NCBI GenBank assembly: GCA_036365145.1
Contig: JAEOAD010000982.1
Location: 6,040,001-6,104,000, forward strand
DNA: 64,000 nt
Reading direction: 5' to 3'
DNA from: Orientallactaga sibirica
Taxonomy: Eukaryota; Chordata; Mammalia; Rodentia; Dipodidae
A model generated the notes under the pieces. The model ran no database searches and was not told the origin of the DNA. It worked only from the letters and a program-made list of their open reading frames with translations. Positions 48,632-59,680 of the stretch are shown here, piece by piece. Position numbers and translations under genes: made by a program. Position 1 is the stretch's first letter, and the number at the start of each line of letters is the position of its first letter.

Positions 48632-48788
48632 AGCTGGGCGTGGTGGCGCACGCCTTTAATCCCAGCTCTCAGGAGGCAGAGGTAGGAGGATAGCGGAGAG
48701 TTCAAGGCCACCCAGAGACTACAGAGTTAATTCCAGGTCAGCCTGGACCAGAGTGAAACCCTACCTTGCAAAACCAAAAAAAAAAAAA
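48632..48788 (+). mobile_element. B1 SINE (unit 1)
   Basis: GCTGGGCGTGGTGGCGCACG start, full body, GCAAAACC and A tail; AAGGAGGAG flanks on both sides. Counterpart at about 51925-52081. Confidence 0.93.
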
Positions 48789-48836
48789 GGAGGAGGAGCA
48801 GCTTCCCTGTACATTCTTCAGGAATTTTACTTTCAA

Positions 48837-50007
48837 GAGGACAGTCTTCCAGTCAATTCAGACTGTGTCACCAATAACTGAATGGCTCAGCTCAGCTCTT
48901 TAAGGATATAGTAAAGCCATAAGACTTTAAATTGTTTGACAATGACTCTAAGACTCTTAAATAGCAAATCGCCATTAATAAAATATAGTTACAAATAGAA
49001 AATGACTTTTCAGAATTGAACGTCCAAAAAGGTGTCCAAGTAGACCATCTTTTTGGTAACATTACAGTCACTATTTAGACAAAATGAAAGAATGCTCAAT
49101 ATTTACATGTGCTGTATAAGACAGGGTCACTAGCATGAATCTGCTGAAGAGGACCCAGAATAAAATGAACATGACTTTAGGGCATACGTTGTGACTTTTC
49201 ATACAAAAGATAAAGAGGAGATGTGATGCAGACAATATACTAGCTATTGAAAATATGCCTTTTGAAACCACAAAGCAAGAATAGAAGGAAGAAGAACCTA
49301 ATTAACAAGGACTAAATATTTGACAGAGACAAGGAAGGCCAGTATTTCCTAAGAAATAAAAGGCATGGTTTTAGCCCTGACATTAAAATGTGTAGCCAGA
49401 CTTGTCCAGCTAACATAATATGTGGTGATGGTGGCACGGGCGTGCATACCATCCACATGCGCGTACACTAGTCAGCACTGCATCTCCTCGCCCCCTTCTT
49501 TCCTCAGACTATCGTGAGATCCAACCTTTTCAGGATTTTTTCCCCATCTATCTCCTTAGGTATCTGTTTTTATTTTAAAGAAAATTAATCTTTTGGAACT
49601 TCATATACCGTAAAATTATACACCTCAAGAGCCAACAATACAGTATTTTATTTGGCACTGTGAAACTATCATAATTGTGATTAAATATTTTAGAGCATAT
49701 ACATGACTCTGTAAAGAAACCCCATAAATATCAGCAATTGGTTTCCATACTCTCTTATTTTTAATCTTTTGGGAAGACAAAACCTTGAGCTGTGGTTTTA
49801 TTAGTTAGTTGATCCATTATTTCCTGGAATGAAACTCTATTGGTGTTAAAAAAAATTACTTCTTTTCCAAAACATGTAGGCCCAATACATACTTTGAGTA
49901 TAATCTTTGACTTCAGTATAATCTTGGCAATTCAAGTTGTTGATTCCTTGAACTTAAAGGTTAGTGACATCCTAAAGATAGCCAGGTGGGTTTTTTGTTG
50001 CTTTAAA
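48837..50007. other. Unique AT-rich DNA (unit 1)
   Basis: Over 1.1 kb without recognised repeats, the least repetitive part of the duplicated unit. A 66-codon minus-strand frame (49071-49271) is kept identical in the second copy (52363-52563), but that follows from near-identity of the copies and is not evidence of coding. Confidence 0.5.
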
Positions 50008-50130
50008 GCTTGGCATGGTGGAATCACAGCATTTAAGAGGTTGAGGCAAGAGGTTATGAATTCCAGGCTAGCCTGTGATACATAGTTCTGGAACAACCTA
50101 GGCTAACTAATGAGGTTCTGTCTTAAAAAG
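50008..50130 (+). mobile_element. Old B1-like SINE (unit 1)
   Basis: GCTTGGCATGGTGGAATCAC, TTCCAGGCTAGCCTGTGATAC and GGTTCTGTCTTAAAAAGG. Counterpart at 53301-53423. Confidence 0.68.
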
Positions 50131-50454
50131 GAAAAAAATACAGGTTTTTATGTTGTATTAATGTACTTTATAATTTATTATTCATATCTAGCTAATGGTT
50201 TCAATGTCTCTTAACTATTTGCAATAATGTATGAATAATTCTGTATGTAATCCAGGGCCTTATGAGTCCTTGTCCGTAGAAAAACAAAAGGAGTCATCAC
50301 AATTTGTGATTCTTATCTGGCTAATGATCTGATTTTAATATTTCCATAGCTACATGTCAGTTTATTTAATACCTTTATGTTATTTTATAATATTCTGAAT
50401 TATTACAAAACTGTTTAAAGCCAGTAATATTTACTAGAAATAATCACAATTAGA

Positions 50455-50692
50455 CAGAGGCTGTAGCTCATGTTTTAGGCCCTGGGGTCAAGTCCCCAAA
50501 AGCAAAAATGTTTAAAAATATAAGCTGAGGTATTTAGCTCAACAGTGAGGCACTTAGCTAAGCCTGTGCAAGGAAGCAGACATCAGAAGAAAACGCCGAC
50601 CAAAATCAAGCCAAGCTGGGGGTGGGTAGCCACCTGTAATTTCAGACTGAGGCAGGAGATCACAAGTTGGAGGCCATCTTGGCCTATATATA
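50455..50692 (+). mobile_element. ID-like and ID/B1 remnants (unit 1)
   Basis: GAGGCTGTAGCTCATGTTTTA with CTGGGGTCAAGTCCCC is an ID remnant. TGAGGTATTTAGCTCAACAG to GCCACCTGTAATTTCAGAC is an ID/B1 composite. Counterparts at about 53748-53985. Confidence 0.55.
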
Positions 50693-50825
50693 AGCCCCTG
50701 CCATATGCATATGCGTATGAAGGAATTAGCATCAGGAAAATTTGGTGATCAATGCTCAGATGCCTTTTTGGTCTTTATTTGAAATGTATTAATACCTGCT
50801 GTGCTGAGGATTATTTCTGTTGTCT

Positions 50826-50937
50826 TTTTTTTTTTTTTTTTGTGGTGCTGGGACGTGAACCTACAGCCTCACATGCTTACAGTAAGCATGTATTCAACTA
50901 TCGACCCTGCATTTCTTTTGCTTGCTGTACATATTTA
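50826..50937 (-). mobile_element. Antisense ID-like SINE at the duplication junction
   Basis: A T-run of 17, GTGGTGCTGGGACGTGAACC, CTACAGCCTCACATGCTTAC and TCAACTATCGACCCTGC. In unit 2 (54118-54233) the T-run is 20. Confidence 0.6.
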
Positions 50938-51274
50938 TGCCAGATGTACAAAGTGGCACATGCGTCTGGAGTTGGTTTACAGCAGCTGAAGGCCTTGGCG
51001 TGCCTGTCCTCTATCTGCTTCTTTTCTCTCCCTCTCTTGCACTCTCAAATTAAAAAAAAATTAAAATTAATTTTAAAATTCACTTCATTCTTCCCAGCCA
51101 CATGTGGATTTGATATCTTATTAGACAGGGAAGAAACAGCATAAAGGCTCTAGAGGAAAGAAGAGCTATGATAATTCATGCATTTGCTTAATAGGAACCA
51201 GAGAAGAGAGAAAAAACTAAACAAAACCAAAACAATCTTAAATCTGAAGAGAGAAGTTATTACTTGTTTATATA

Positions 51275-51423
51275 TTTATATTTTTCAAGCGGGGTCTCAA
51301 TGTAATCCAGATTGACCTGGAATTTACTTTGTAGCCCCAGGCTGGCCTTTGAATTCATGGTGAGTTTCCTACCTTAATCTCCCTGAGTGATGGGACTAAA
51401 GGTATGCACCACCATGCCTGACC
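51275..51423 (-). mobile_element. B1 SINE, antisense (unit 2)
   Basis: Same copy as 47981-48129, with one extra T in GGCCTTTGAATTC and one extra C in CTCCCTGAG. Confidence 0.87.
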
Positions 51424-51441
51424 TTTAAAAATATTATTTAT

Positions 51442-51637
51442 GGGCTGGAGAGATGGCTTAGTGGTTAAGTCACTTGCCTGCAAAGCCAAAGGACCCAGGT
51501 TCAATTCCCCAGGACCCACATAAAACCAGATGCATGAGGTGGCACATGTATCTGAAGTTCCTTTGCAGTGACGGAGAACCTGGCATGACTATTTTTCTAT
51601 CTGCTTCTCTCGCCCTCTCAAACAAATAATTAAAAAT
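51442..51637 (+). mobile_element. DIP-like SINE (unit 2)
   Basis: Same copy as 48148-48345, shorter by one G (GACGGAGAACC) and one T (ATTTTTCTAT). Confidence 0.92.
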
Positions 51638-51924
51638 ATTTTTAAAAATTATTTATCTAAGATACAGAGTATTAGGTGCACCAGGGTCTCTTGATGCTGT
51701 AAAGGAACTACAGACAAATGCATTTGGTGGTTCTAGATATACCATTTTTCAGTGAAATCTGATAATACTTTGGTGCCTTCCAGAGGCGGGGAGGGGGGCA
51801 CTTTGATGAACACTCTGAATCTGCATGTGCAGGAAATAGTACAGATAAGCCTAAATATGATTCTGAGAATATCCTTTCTGTGTCTTTGCTGCAAAGAAAA
51901 GCCAACACATAAAAAGGAAGGAGG

Positions 51925-52081
51925 AGCTGGGCGTGGTGGCGCACGCCTTTAATCCCAGCTCTCAGGAGGCAGAGGTAGGAGGATAGCGGAGAGTTCAAGG
52001 CCACCCAGAGACTACAGAGTTAATTCCAGGTCAGCCTGGACCAGAGTGAAACCCTACCTTGCAAAACCAAAAAAAAAAAAA
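51925..52081 (+). mobile_element. B1 SINE (unit 2)
   Basis: Same copy as 48632-48788 with identical tail length as far as I can count. Confidence 0.93.
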
Positions 52082-52129
52082 GGAGGAGGAGCAGCTTCCT
52101 GTACATTCTTCAGGAATTTTACTTTCAAG

Positions 52130-53300
52130 AGGACAGTCTTCCAGTCAATTCAGACTGTGTCACCAATAACTGAATGGCTCAGCTCAGCTCTTTAAGGATA
52201 TAGTAAAGCCATAAGACTTTAAATTGTTTGACAATGACTCTAAGACTCTTAAATAGCAAATCGCCATTAATAAAATATAGTTACAAATAGAAAATGACTT
52301 TTCAGAATTGAACGTCCAAAAAGGTGTCCAAGTAGACCATCTTTTTGGTAACATTACAGTCACTATTTAGACAAAATGAAAGAATGCTCAATATTTACAT
52401 GTGCTGTATAAGACAGGGTCACTAGCATGAATCTGCTGAAGAGGACCCAGAATAAAATGAACATGACTTTAGGGCATACGTTGTGACTTTTCATACAAAA
52501 GATAAAGAGGAGATGTGATGCAGACAATATACTAGCTATTGAAAATATGCCTTTTGAAACCACAAAGCAAGAATAGAAGGAAGAAGAACCTAATTAACAA
52601 GGACTAAATATTTGACAGAGACAAGGAAGGCCAGTATTTCCTAAGAAATAAAAGGCATGGTTTTAGCCCTGACATTAAAATGTGTAGCCAGACTTGTCCA
52701 GCTAACATAATATGTGGTGATGGTGGCACGGGCGTGCATACCATCCACATGCGCGTACACACTAGTCAGCACTGCATCTCCTCGCCCCCTTCTTTCCTCA
52801 GACTATCGTGAGATCCAACCTTTTCAGGATTTTTTCCCCATCTATCTCCTTAGGTATCTGTTTTTATTTTAAAGAAAATTAATCTTTTGGAACTTCATAT
52901 ACCGTAAAATTATACACCTCAAGAGCCAACAATACAGTATTTTATTTGGCACTGTGAAACTATCATAATTGTGATTAAATATTTTAGAGCATATACATGA
53001 CTCTGTAAAGAAACCCCATAAATATCAGCAATTGGTTTCCATACTCTCTTTATTTTAATCTTTTGGGAAGACAAAACCTTGAGCTGTGGTTTTATTAGTT
53101 AGTTGATCCATTATTTCCTGGAATGAAACTCTATTGGTGTTAAAAAAATTACTTCTTTTCCAAAACATGTAGGCCCAATACATACTTTGAGTATAATCTT
53201 TGACTTCAGTATAATCTTGGCAATTCAAGTTGTTGATTCCTTGAACTTAAAGGTTAGTGACATCCTAAAGATAGCCAGGTGGGTTTTTTGTTGCTTTAAA
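52130..53300. other. Unique AT-rich DNA (unit 2)
   Basis: Second copy of 48837-50007. It differs by ACAC/ACACAC at about 52757-52762, a one-base shift in CTCTCTTTATTTTAATC and one fewer A in GTTAAAAAAATTAC. Confidence 0.5.
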
Positions 53301-54235
53301 GCTTGGCATGGTGGAATCACAGCATTTAAGAGGTTGAGGCAAGAGGTTATGAATTCCAGGCTAGCCTGTGATACATAGTTCTGGAACAACCTAGGCTAAC
53401 TAATGAGGTTCTGTCTTAAAAAGGAAAAAAATACAGGTTTTTATGTTGTATTAATGTACTTTATAATTTATTATTCATATCTAGCTAATGGTTTCAATGT
53501 CTCTTAACTATTTGCAATAATGTATGAATAATTCTGTATGTAATCCAGGGCCTTATGAGTCCTTGTCCGTAGAAAAACAAAAGGAGTCATCACAATTTGT
53601 GATTCTTATCTGGCTAATGATCTGATTTTAATATTTCCATAGCTACATGTCAGTTTATTTAATACCTTTATGTTATTTTATAATATTCTGAATTATTACA
53701 AAACTGTTTAAAGCCAGTAATATTTACTAGAAATAATCACAATTAGACAGAGGCTGTAGCTCATGTTTTAGGCCCTGGGGTCAAGTCCCCAAAAGCAAAA
53801 ATGTTTAAAAATATAAGCTGAGGTATTTAGCTCAACAGTGAGGCACTTAGCTAAGCCTGTGCAAGGAAGCAGACATCAGAAGAAAACGCCGACCAAAATC
53901 AAGCCAAGCTGGGGGTGGGTAGCCACCTGTAATTTCAGACTGAGGCAGGAGATCACAAGTTGGAGGCCATCTTGGCCTATATATAAGCCCCTGCCATATG
54001 CATATGCGTATGAAGGAATTAGCATCAGGAAAATTTGGTGATCAATGCTCAGATGCCTTTTTGGTCTTTATTTGAAATGTATTAATACCTGCTGTGCTGA
54101 GGATTATTTCTGTTGTCTTTTTTTTTTTTTTTTTTTTGTGGTGCTGGGACGTGAACCTACAGCCTCACATGCTTACAGTAAGCATGTATTCAACTATCGA
54201 CCCTGCATTTCTTTTGCTTGCTGTACATATTTATG
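53301..54235. mobile_element. Old B1, ID/B1 and ID remnants (unit 2)
   Basis: Counterparts of the unit 1 elements at 50008-50130, 50455-50692 and 50826-50937, in the same order and orientation. This copy ends at ATATTTATG and continues into unique flank (AAGCACATGTAATGG). Confidence 0.6.
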
Positions 54236-54323
54236 AAGCACATGTAATGGTTCAATACAAGTGTACATTGTATAAGGCTTAACCTAGGTGGTGTGTATGT
54301 TCTTCATTCTCATATACTTTTTT

Positions 54324-54478
54324 TTTTTTTTTTTTTTTTTTTGAGGTAGGGTCTCACTCTGGCCCAGGCTGACCTGGAATTCACTATGTAGTCTCAGGCT
54401 GCCCTTGAACTCATGGCAATCCCTCCTACCTCTGCCTCCCGAGTGCTGGGATTAAAGGCGTCAGCCACCACGCCTGGC
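54324..54478 (-). mobile_element. B1 SINE, antisense, with 19-base target-site duplication
   Basis: Poly-T, TTGAGGTAGGGTCTCACTC to CACCACGCCTGGC. CATTCTCATATACTTTTTT lies at 54305-54323 and 54479-54497. Confidence 0.95.
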
Positions 54479-54497
54479 CATTCTCATATACTTTTTT

Positions 54498-54899
54498 GAG
54501 CAAAAATACTGACAAATGGAAGAAGATAGGAATTGTAAGTACATGTAGCCAGCACCTGAGAAGAAAATTTGATTTTGCTTCCAGAGGACATGCAGTTAAT
54601 CCTTTGGCTACATTCCATCGTGCTGGGAACCCTAACAAATAATAGCTTTCTACATCCAGAAGAAAAGCTGCCCCGGAAGCCTGATCCCAGACAGCGCCAG
54701 TGATGCTGTGACATGGCAGTGGCATTCTTACCTTTGGCGAGCTCTTCCTGAAATTTTGTTTCTAATTTTTTAAAACCTGGGTCAAATAAAAGCTAAAGTG
54801 CTAAGTGTGAAAAAAGCTCAATGTTATGACATATTAAAACAGCAAGAATAAACATTTTCATAGATTTAAAGAAGAACCATATATTAAAGATCTATAATC
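54498..54899. other. Unique noncoding DNA
   Basis: No recognised repeat. A 76-codon minus-strand frame here shows no domain. Confidence 0.5.
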
Positions 54900-55036
54900 A
54901 GCCAGGCGTGATGGCGCACGCCTTTAATCCCAGCAATCGGCAGGCAGAAGCAGGAGGATCACCATGAGTTCAAGGCTAGCCTGAGACTACGTAGTGAATT
55001 CCAGGTCAGCCTGGGCTAGAGTGAGACCCTACCTCA
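54900..55036 (+). mobile_element. B1 SINE without A tail
   Basis: AGCCAGGCGTGATGGCGCACG to GAGTGAGACCCTACCTC, then directly unique sequence (ACCTGCAACCCCACTGAGG). The tail is lost or was deleted. Confidence 0.9.
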
Positions 55037-55187
55037 CCTGCAACCCCACTGAGGAGGGTCTCCAGCAGAATGGGGCAGGGACAAGGGAAAAGAGGGTACC
55101 AACACATGATGTATCCATACAAAATATGTTGTTAATAATAATAATCAAGCCAAAAAATCTAGAATCAGGATGACATTGGATTTCTTC

Positions 55188-55522
55188 ATGTGCGTAGTAT
55201 GTGTATGCATGTGTGCATATGCAGATGCATGTACCCTTGCACAGGCTAGAGAACTGTGGTGTCTTTCTTTGTTACTCTTCAGCATGTTTACATGAGATTG
55301 AGTCTTTCTTTGAACCTGGAGTTGCCATTTTTGGTCAGACTGGCTGACTAGTGAACCTAGCTTTCCCCTGTCTCTGTTCCCCACAGAACTGGGGTTACAG
55401 GCATGTGTGGCTATGTCTGCCTTTTTATTTGGGTGCTAGGTATTAAACTCAAGCTGTCTCAAGCCCTCATGCTTGTGTGGCAAGTATTGTTAACTGCTGA
55501 ACCATTTCTCCAGATCCTAATT
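55188..55522 (-). mobile_element. Composite SINE (B4-like), antisense, complete
   Basis: GTGCGTAGTATGTGTATGC tail, GATTGAGTCTTTCTTTGAACC, GGAGTTGCCATTTTTGGTC, GGGGTTACAGGCATGTGTGG and head CTGCTGAACCATTTCTCCAG. Confidence 0.82.
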
Positions 55523-55527
55523 TTCTT

Positions 55528-55742
55528 TTTTTAATATTTATTTTAAATTTATTTATTGATTAGAGACAGAGAGAGTGAGGGAAAGAGAGAGAATGGGCAC
55601 ACCAGGGCCTCTAGCCACTGCAAAGAACTCCAGATGTGTACACCACCTTGTGCATCTGGCTTACATGGGACCTGGAGAATCGAACCTGGATCCTTAGGCA
55701 GTGCAGGCAAGTGCCTTAATCACTAAGCCATCTCTCCAGCCT
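55528..55742 (-). mobile_element. DIP-like SINE, antisense, with target-site duplication
   Basis: TTTTTTAATATTTATTTTAAA tail, GGGCACACCAGGGCCTCTAGC and head CACTAAGCCATCTCTCCAGCC. AGATCCTAATTTTCT before and AGATTCTAAATTTCT after are the duplication, with two changes. Confidence 0.92.
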
Positions 55743-55828
55743 AGATTCTAAATTTCTTACTCTCAACACTTCAGTGAGATAACAGGCTGAGAATAATATT
55801 ATTAAAATATAATTTATACTCAGAATTT

Positions 55829-56050
55829 AAAAATGCATTTATTTATTTGTTTGTGTATTTGAGAGATAGATAGACACAGAGAGACAGATAAAGAAAAAGA
55901 ATGGGCACTCCAGGGCCTCCAGCCACTGCAAACGAACTCCAGATGCATGTGTCACCTTGTGCATCTGGCCTATGTGGATCCTGGAGATCGAACATGGGTC
56001 CTCAGGCTTCTCAGGCAAGTGCCTTAACTGCTAAGCCATCTCTCCTGTCC
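55829..56050 (-). mobile_element. DIP-like SINE, antisense, with target-site duplication
   Basis: AAATGCATTTATTTATTTG tail, GAGATAGATAGACACAGAGAG and head CTGCTAAGCCATCTCTCCTG. TACTCAGAATTT before and CACTCAGAATTT after it mark the target. Confidence 0.92.
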
Positions 56051-56317
56051 TACACTCAGAATTTTGAGGTATTGCCTCTACTTATTACTAAGGATAGTAT
56101 GCAGATGTTTCCCTAGTATGTCAGTACATACAGCTTTCACATTAACGTGAGGAAGTAAAGGAAGAGGGAAGGATAGGTACCCTGGGAGCAGAAAGAATTG
56201 TAAAGATGTCATTTCAGGCCATCAGTTTTGCAAGAGGCCTCACATAGACTAGAACAGGAGGTGGGAAATTTCATCTGGGTCTGGTGTGCATGCATTTCTT
56301 GACAGATGGAGAGTTTT

Positions 56318-56547
56318 TAAAGAGTTTTTTAAATTTTCAATATTTAAAACAATTATTTATTTGAGAGAGAGAGAAAGAGGCAGATAGAGAAGAATGGGCA
56401 TGCCAGGGCCTTCAGCTGCTGCAAACGAACTCCAGACGCATGCACCACCTTGTGCATCTGGCTTATGTGTGTCCTGGAGAGTCGAATCTGGGTCCTTTGG
56501 CTTTGCAGGCAAGTGCCTTAACCACAAAGCCTTCCCTCTAGCCCCAT
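56318..56547 (-). mobile_element. DIP-like SINE, antisense, with target-site duplication
   Basis: TTAAAGAGTTTTTTAAATTTT tail, GGGCATGCCAGGGCCTTCAGC and head CACAAAGCCTTCCCTCTAGCC. ATGGAGAGTTTT at 56306-56317 and 56548-56559. Confidence 0.92.
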
Positions 56548-56559
56548 ATGGAGAGTTTT

Positions 56560-57944
56560 GATCCTGTGAGAAAGTGAAGGAAGTCTAAAAAGGAAAAAAA
56601 GGCCACTTGTAATTCCAGAAAAATGCTAAAATTGAATAACAAATGACTCAATCTTCCTTTATTCCTTGATGTGAAATATCCATTCCATTGTCAATATGTG
56701 TAGTATCTAGATTTAATTAAAAATATAAAAATAACTGGGAAAAGGTAGAAGGTTAAACACAGGATTGGTGGTAGGAATTTTAAAAAACCATTTATGTGAG
56801 AAGATCAGTTATACTGATGTAATGAAGGCAGTATTATAAATAGATTATTTGGAAACATGAAAGTCCACATAATAACAGTTGCCAGCAGTAATAAAAGTAG
56901 TTCCAAGAATAAAAGTGGTTGCTTTGTAAACTGGAGTTGGGCATCCACAGTGATGCTAAGAGGTTGGCAGTTTTAAGAGGAGACTTGATTGACTCGTGAT
57001 TTACTTTTAAAAACTGCTTGCAGGCGTAACTTTGAGAACAAAAATAATGTGGCAGATGGAACTATTATAGGACATAGGCTCTGAAAATTAGAGAAATTAG
57101 AGCATACAGGGCTTCCCAACTTTAGTAACGTTGACAAGTTGAGTCAAATCTCTGCTAAGGAGGCCTCCCTGTGTGTTAGAGCTTTAGCAGTGTCCTTGAC
57201 CTCTACCTTGTAGATAGATACCAGTAGAGTTCTTCCATGTCTTTGGAACTGACCAAGCTCCCTGAGAACCACTGACCTTAAAGGGTCTAAAAATCTGTTA
57301 TTGGATGAGTCTCATACAACACAACACAATGCTGCTTGATATTTGCAGTATAGGGAAACAGCAGTTTCCTTCCACAGAACTTGAACCCTGTAGTAGGAAT
57401 CGTTTGGCATGAGAGCACCCCAGCTGTTCATACCAGCCCTGTCTTAGCATCTGGCTCCTGGCCTGCTGCATTCAGGGCTCACTAAAACAACACAAGGAAT
57501 CTGGAAGAAGATGCATCTTTCACGTCATGCTTAGTGGCTTCTGAAAACATACTTTAGATTTTTCACATTATTTTCCTGATGGTACAATTTGAATTTCTCG
57601 GGAATTCAAATGTTAATCATTATGCCCAGTCTGCGCAAATACTGTATCCTTTGAATATATTCTGGTGCACAGCCGACTTCTTGTAAGACAGTATATGGAG
57701 TCCCTTCCTCCCACCTCCCTCCACAATTCTTTTTTATAAGTTCTTAGGTTTGCAAGTGTTTCCCCCAAGAATCTACAAGGCAAATCCACAGGAATATAGC
57801 CCCTCACATTTTCTGATACAGAGGAAACCTTGTAAATAATTTAATGCTCTTATTTCAGAGCCGAGGAAACTCTAGGTCCCAGAGAATTCCTTATCACTAA
57901 TTAGGAGCAAAATGTGACCTGAAACTCTGTTTTTGTTCCCCTGT
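56560..57944. other. Unique noncoding DNA
   Basis: About 1.4 kb without recognised repeats. A 64-codon minus-strand frame is the longest of note. No splice-bounded exon is supported. Confidence 0.55.
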
Positions 57945-58063
57945 CCTCTTTTCTTTTTGACACAGGGTCTTGCTATGCATCCCTGACTGACCTCACACTC
58001 ATGATCCTCTTGCCTTGGCCCCATGAGTGCTGGCATTATACCCATGAGCCACTATGAGCAGCC
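57945..58063 (-). mobile_element. Old B1-like SINE, antisense
   Basis: TTTTTGACACAGGGTCTTGC, CTGACTGACCTCACACTCATG and GAGTGCTGGCATTATACCC. Confidence 0.7.
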
Positions 58064-58680
58064 CCTTTCCTTATTTTAATAAAAGGTATGCACACCTGTG
58101 CGCAGAAGGTGGGTAGAATGGTCTGGGCAGTGGCTCAGGCATGCGGCACTTCTTGGAATTTGGAAACGTCAAAGTGTGAAGCTTCCCTTGTCTGGAGTCA
58201 CCACCTTCAATGAGTCTAGAGAGAATGCCCCCACAATGCAGGAAGACTAGTTTCTGTACTCTGTACATGGGAGGCTCCTTTGTCCCAGTTCCTGATGATC
58301 CAGACCTGATGAAAGAGCTCTGGCCCCGTGGACTCACAGCTCTCCTATCCTGGTGCCTTGGAGCTTCCCTGCACACCCATCACAGCTCTTCCCAAACTGG
58401 TAGCCATGGGTTCAGTCAGCTCATGGCAGCCTAGAGTGGAGCTTCTTCTCTAGCCCTGTCCCCTCCTCTGTGGTCAGCCTCCCTCCCCCCCCACCCCCGT
58501 GGAAGGTCATTGTCTGACCCAGGGAGGCGCCCTGGCTCCTGTGGACCATGTGGTATTTTGGCATCAGACTGACTTGCCCAGTGGCCCCTTCTTCTGCCCA
58601 TCATCTGTCTTTTGAATATCCTTACCCAAGCACCATCAGAACAGCGCCCCACTTTTTAGAAATTTCAGTGTCCCTATTTT
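58064..58680. other. Unique, locally GC-rich noncoding DNA
   Basis: No recognised repeat. Overlapping frames of 73-101 codons on both strands are chance in GC-richer DNA. A C-rich run (CCCCCCCCACCCCCG) lies near 58485. Confidence 0.45.
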
Positions 58681-58827
58681 TTTGTAATTAAAAAAATTTT
58701 TGATTGACAGTTTTTCATGCATGTATGTAATGTATTTTGATCATAATCTACTGTTTATCCTCTTTTGTCCCCCTCCCCCATTCCTCTTACACTGAACCTC
58801 TTCTTTCCAACCAGTCACAGTTTTTTT

Positions 58828-59017
58828 GTTCATGTTTATTTGAGGGGGTTGTAAACAGAAAGAATGCATGTGTCAGGGCCTCCCGCTTCTGCAAGCAAAC
58901 TCCAAATGCATGTGCCACTTTGTGTATCTGGCTTTATGTGGATACTGGAGAATCAAACCCAGGCAAAGCAGGCTTTGCAGACAAGTGTCTTTAACCATCA
59001 AGCCATCTCTCTTCTAT
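58828..59017 (-). mobile_element. DIP-like SINE in L1, antisense
   Basis: TTGTTCATGTTTATTTGAGGG tail side, ATGTGTCAGGGCCTCCCGC, GTGTATCTGGCTTTATGTGG and head CATCAAGCCATCTCTCTTC. Confidence 0.87.
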
Positions 59018-59312
59018 TTTGATGTCCTCCGTTCCACCATCCATAATGGAATGTCGATGGACCCAGCATAGTGCCAGTCTTGTGCACCTAATGACAGTCA
59101 CTGTGAGGTCATGAATGCAACAGCCACACCACGTCCAGAAGACAGTGTTCCAGAGCACTCCTCCCATCCTCACTTTCTGTAGTGTTTCCTGAGCCTTGGA
59201 GGGCATGATAGAAATGGCTCATTTAGGGCTGTGCATTCAGTAGTTATTTACTTTCAGCATGTTGACAAGTTTCAAGTCTCTTCAGTAGTCACTGCCATCT
59301 GCAAAAAAGAAC

Positions 59313-59513
59313 CCCTTTTTATTTATTTGTAAGCTGAGAGAGAGGGAGAGAGAGAGAGAATGGGCTCCCCAGGGCCTCTAGCCACTGCAAACAAACTTCA
59401 GATGCATGGACCACTTTGTGCATCTGGCTTTACGTGGGTACTGGGGAATGGAACTCCGGTCATTAGGTTCTGTAGGCAAGCGCCTTAACTGCTGAGCCAA
59501 CCCTGCAGTCCCC
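59313..59513 (-). mobile_element. DIP-like SINE in L1, antisense
   Basis: CCTTTTTATTTATTTGTAAGC tail, GGGCTCCCCAGGGCCTCTAGC, GTGCATCTGGCTTTACGTGG and head CTGCTGAGCCAACCCTGCAG, followed by a C-run and A-run. Confidence 0.88.
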
Positions 59514-59680
59514 CCCCCCAAAAAAAATTCCTTCTTTGACCAAAGGTGAGAGTAGTACTAATCTGTAGGCGTAAATGTGAATGTTTAGAGGGCATTTTGA
59601 CACATGTCCCTATGTTAGGCCCCAAACACCATTCAGTGCCCCTTTCTCTTCCTCCTCATTTGATTTCATGGGCCAAGGTG

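Larger units (their letters stand above)
47646..50938 (+). repeat. Tandem duplication, unit 1
   Basis: A 3.3 kb unit starting at GCCAGATGTACAAAGTGGC and ending at GCTGTACATATTTATG. It repeats directly as 50939-54235 with a 3292-3297 base offset. Differences seen are short length changes, mainly in homopolymers. Contents: the end of a DIP, an antisense B1, a DIP, a B1, a long AT-rich unique part, an old B1, ID-like pieces and an antisense ID. Confidence 0.97.
50939..54235 (+). repeat. Tandem duplication, unit 2
   Basis: Direct second copy of 47646-50938. The junction reads ACATATTTATGCCAGATGTAC, joining the unit end to the middle of a DIP with a one-base overlap (G). Length changes seen include TTTCT/TTTTCT, CCTTG/CCTTTG, TCCTG/TCCCTG, GGGAG/GGAG, ACAC/ACACAC and the T-run of 17/20. 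I saw no clear base substitution. Confidence 0.97.
58681..59680 (-). mobile_element. Rodent L1 3' UTR, antisense, with two DIP insertions
   Basis: AATTAAAAAAATTTTTGATTG, TGTATTTTGATCATAATC, AATGACAGTCACTGTGAGGTC, GTTTCCTGAGCCTTGGAGGGC, GTAGTCACTGCCATCTGC, ACCAAAGGTGAGAGTAGTAC and AATGTTTAGAGGGCATTTTG. It is a relative of the 13.4 kb copy (shared CTGAGCCTTGGAGGG and GTGAGAGTAG motifs). The right end is uncertain. No coding region. Confidence 0.7.

Noticed and set aside
49071..52563. Small frames conserved identically in both tandem units (for example 49071-49271 and 52363-52563)
   Set aside because: Identity follows from the recent duplication or an assembly artefact and is no evidence of selection on coding.
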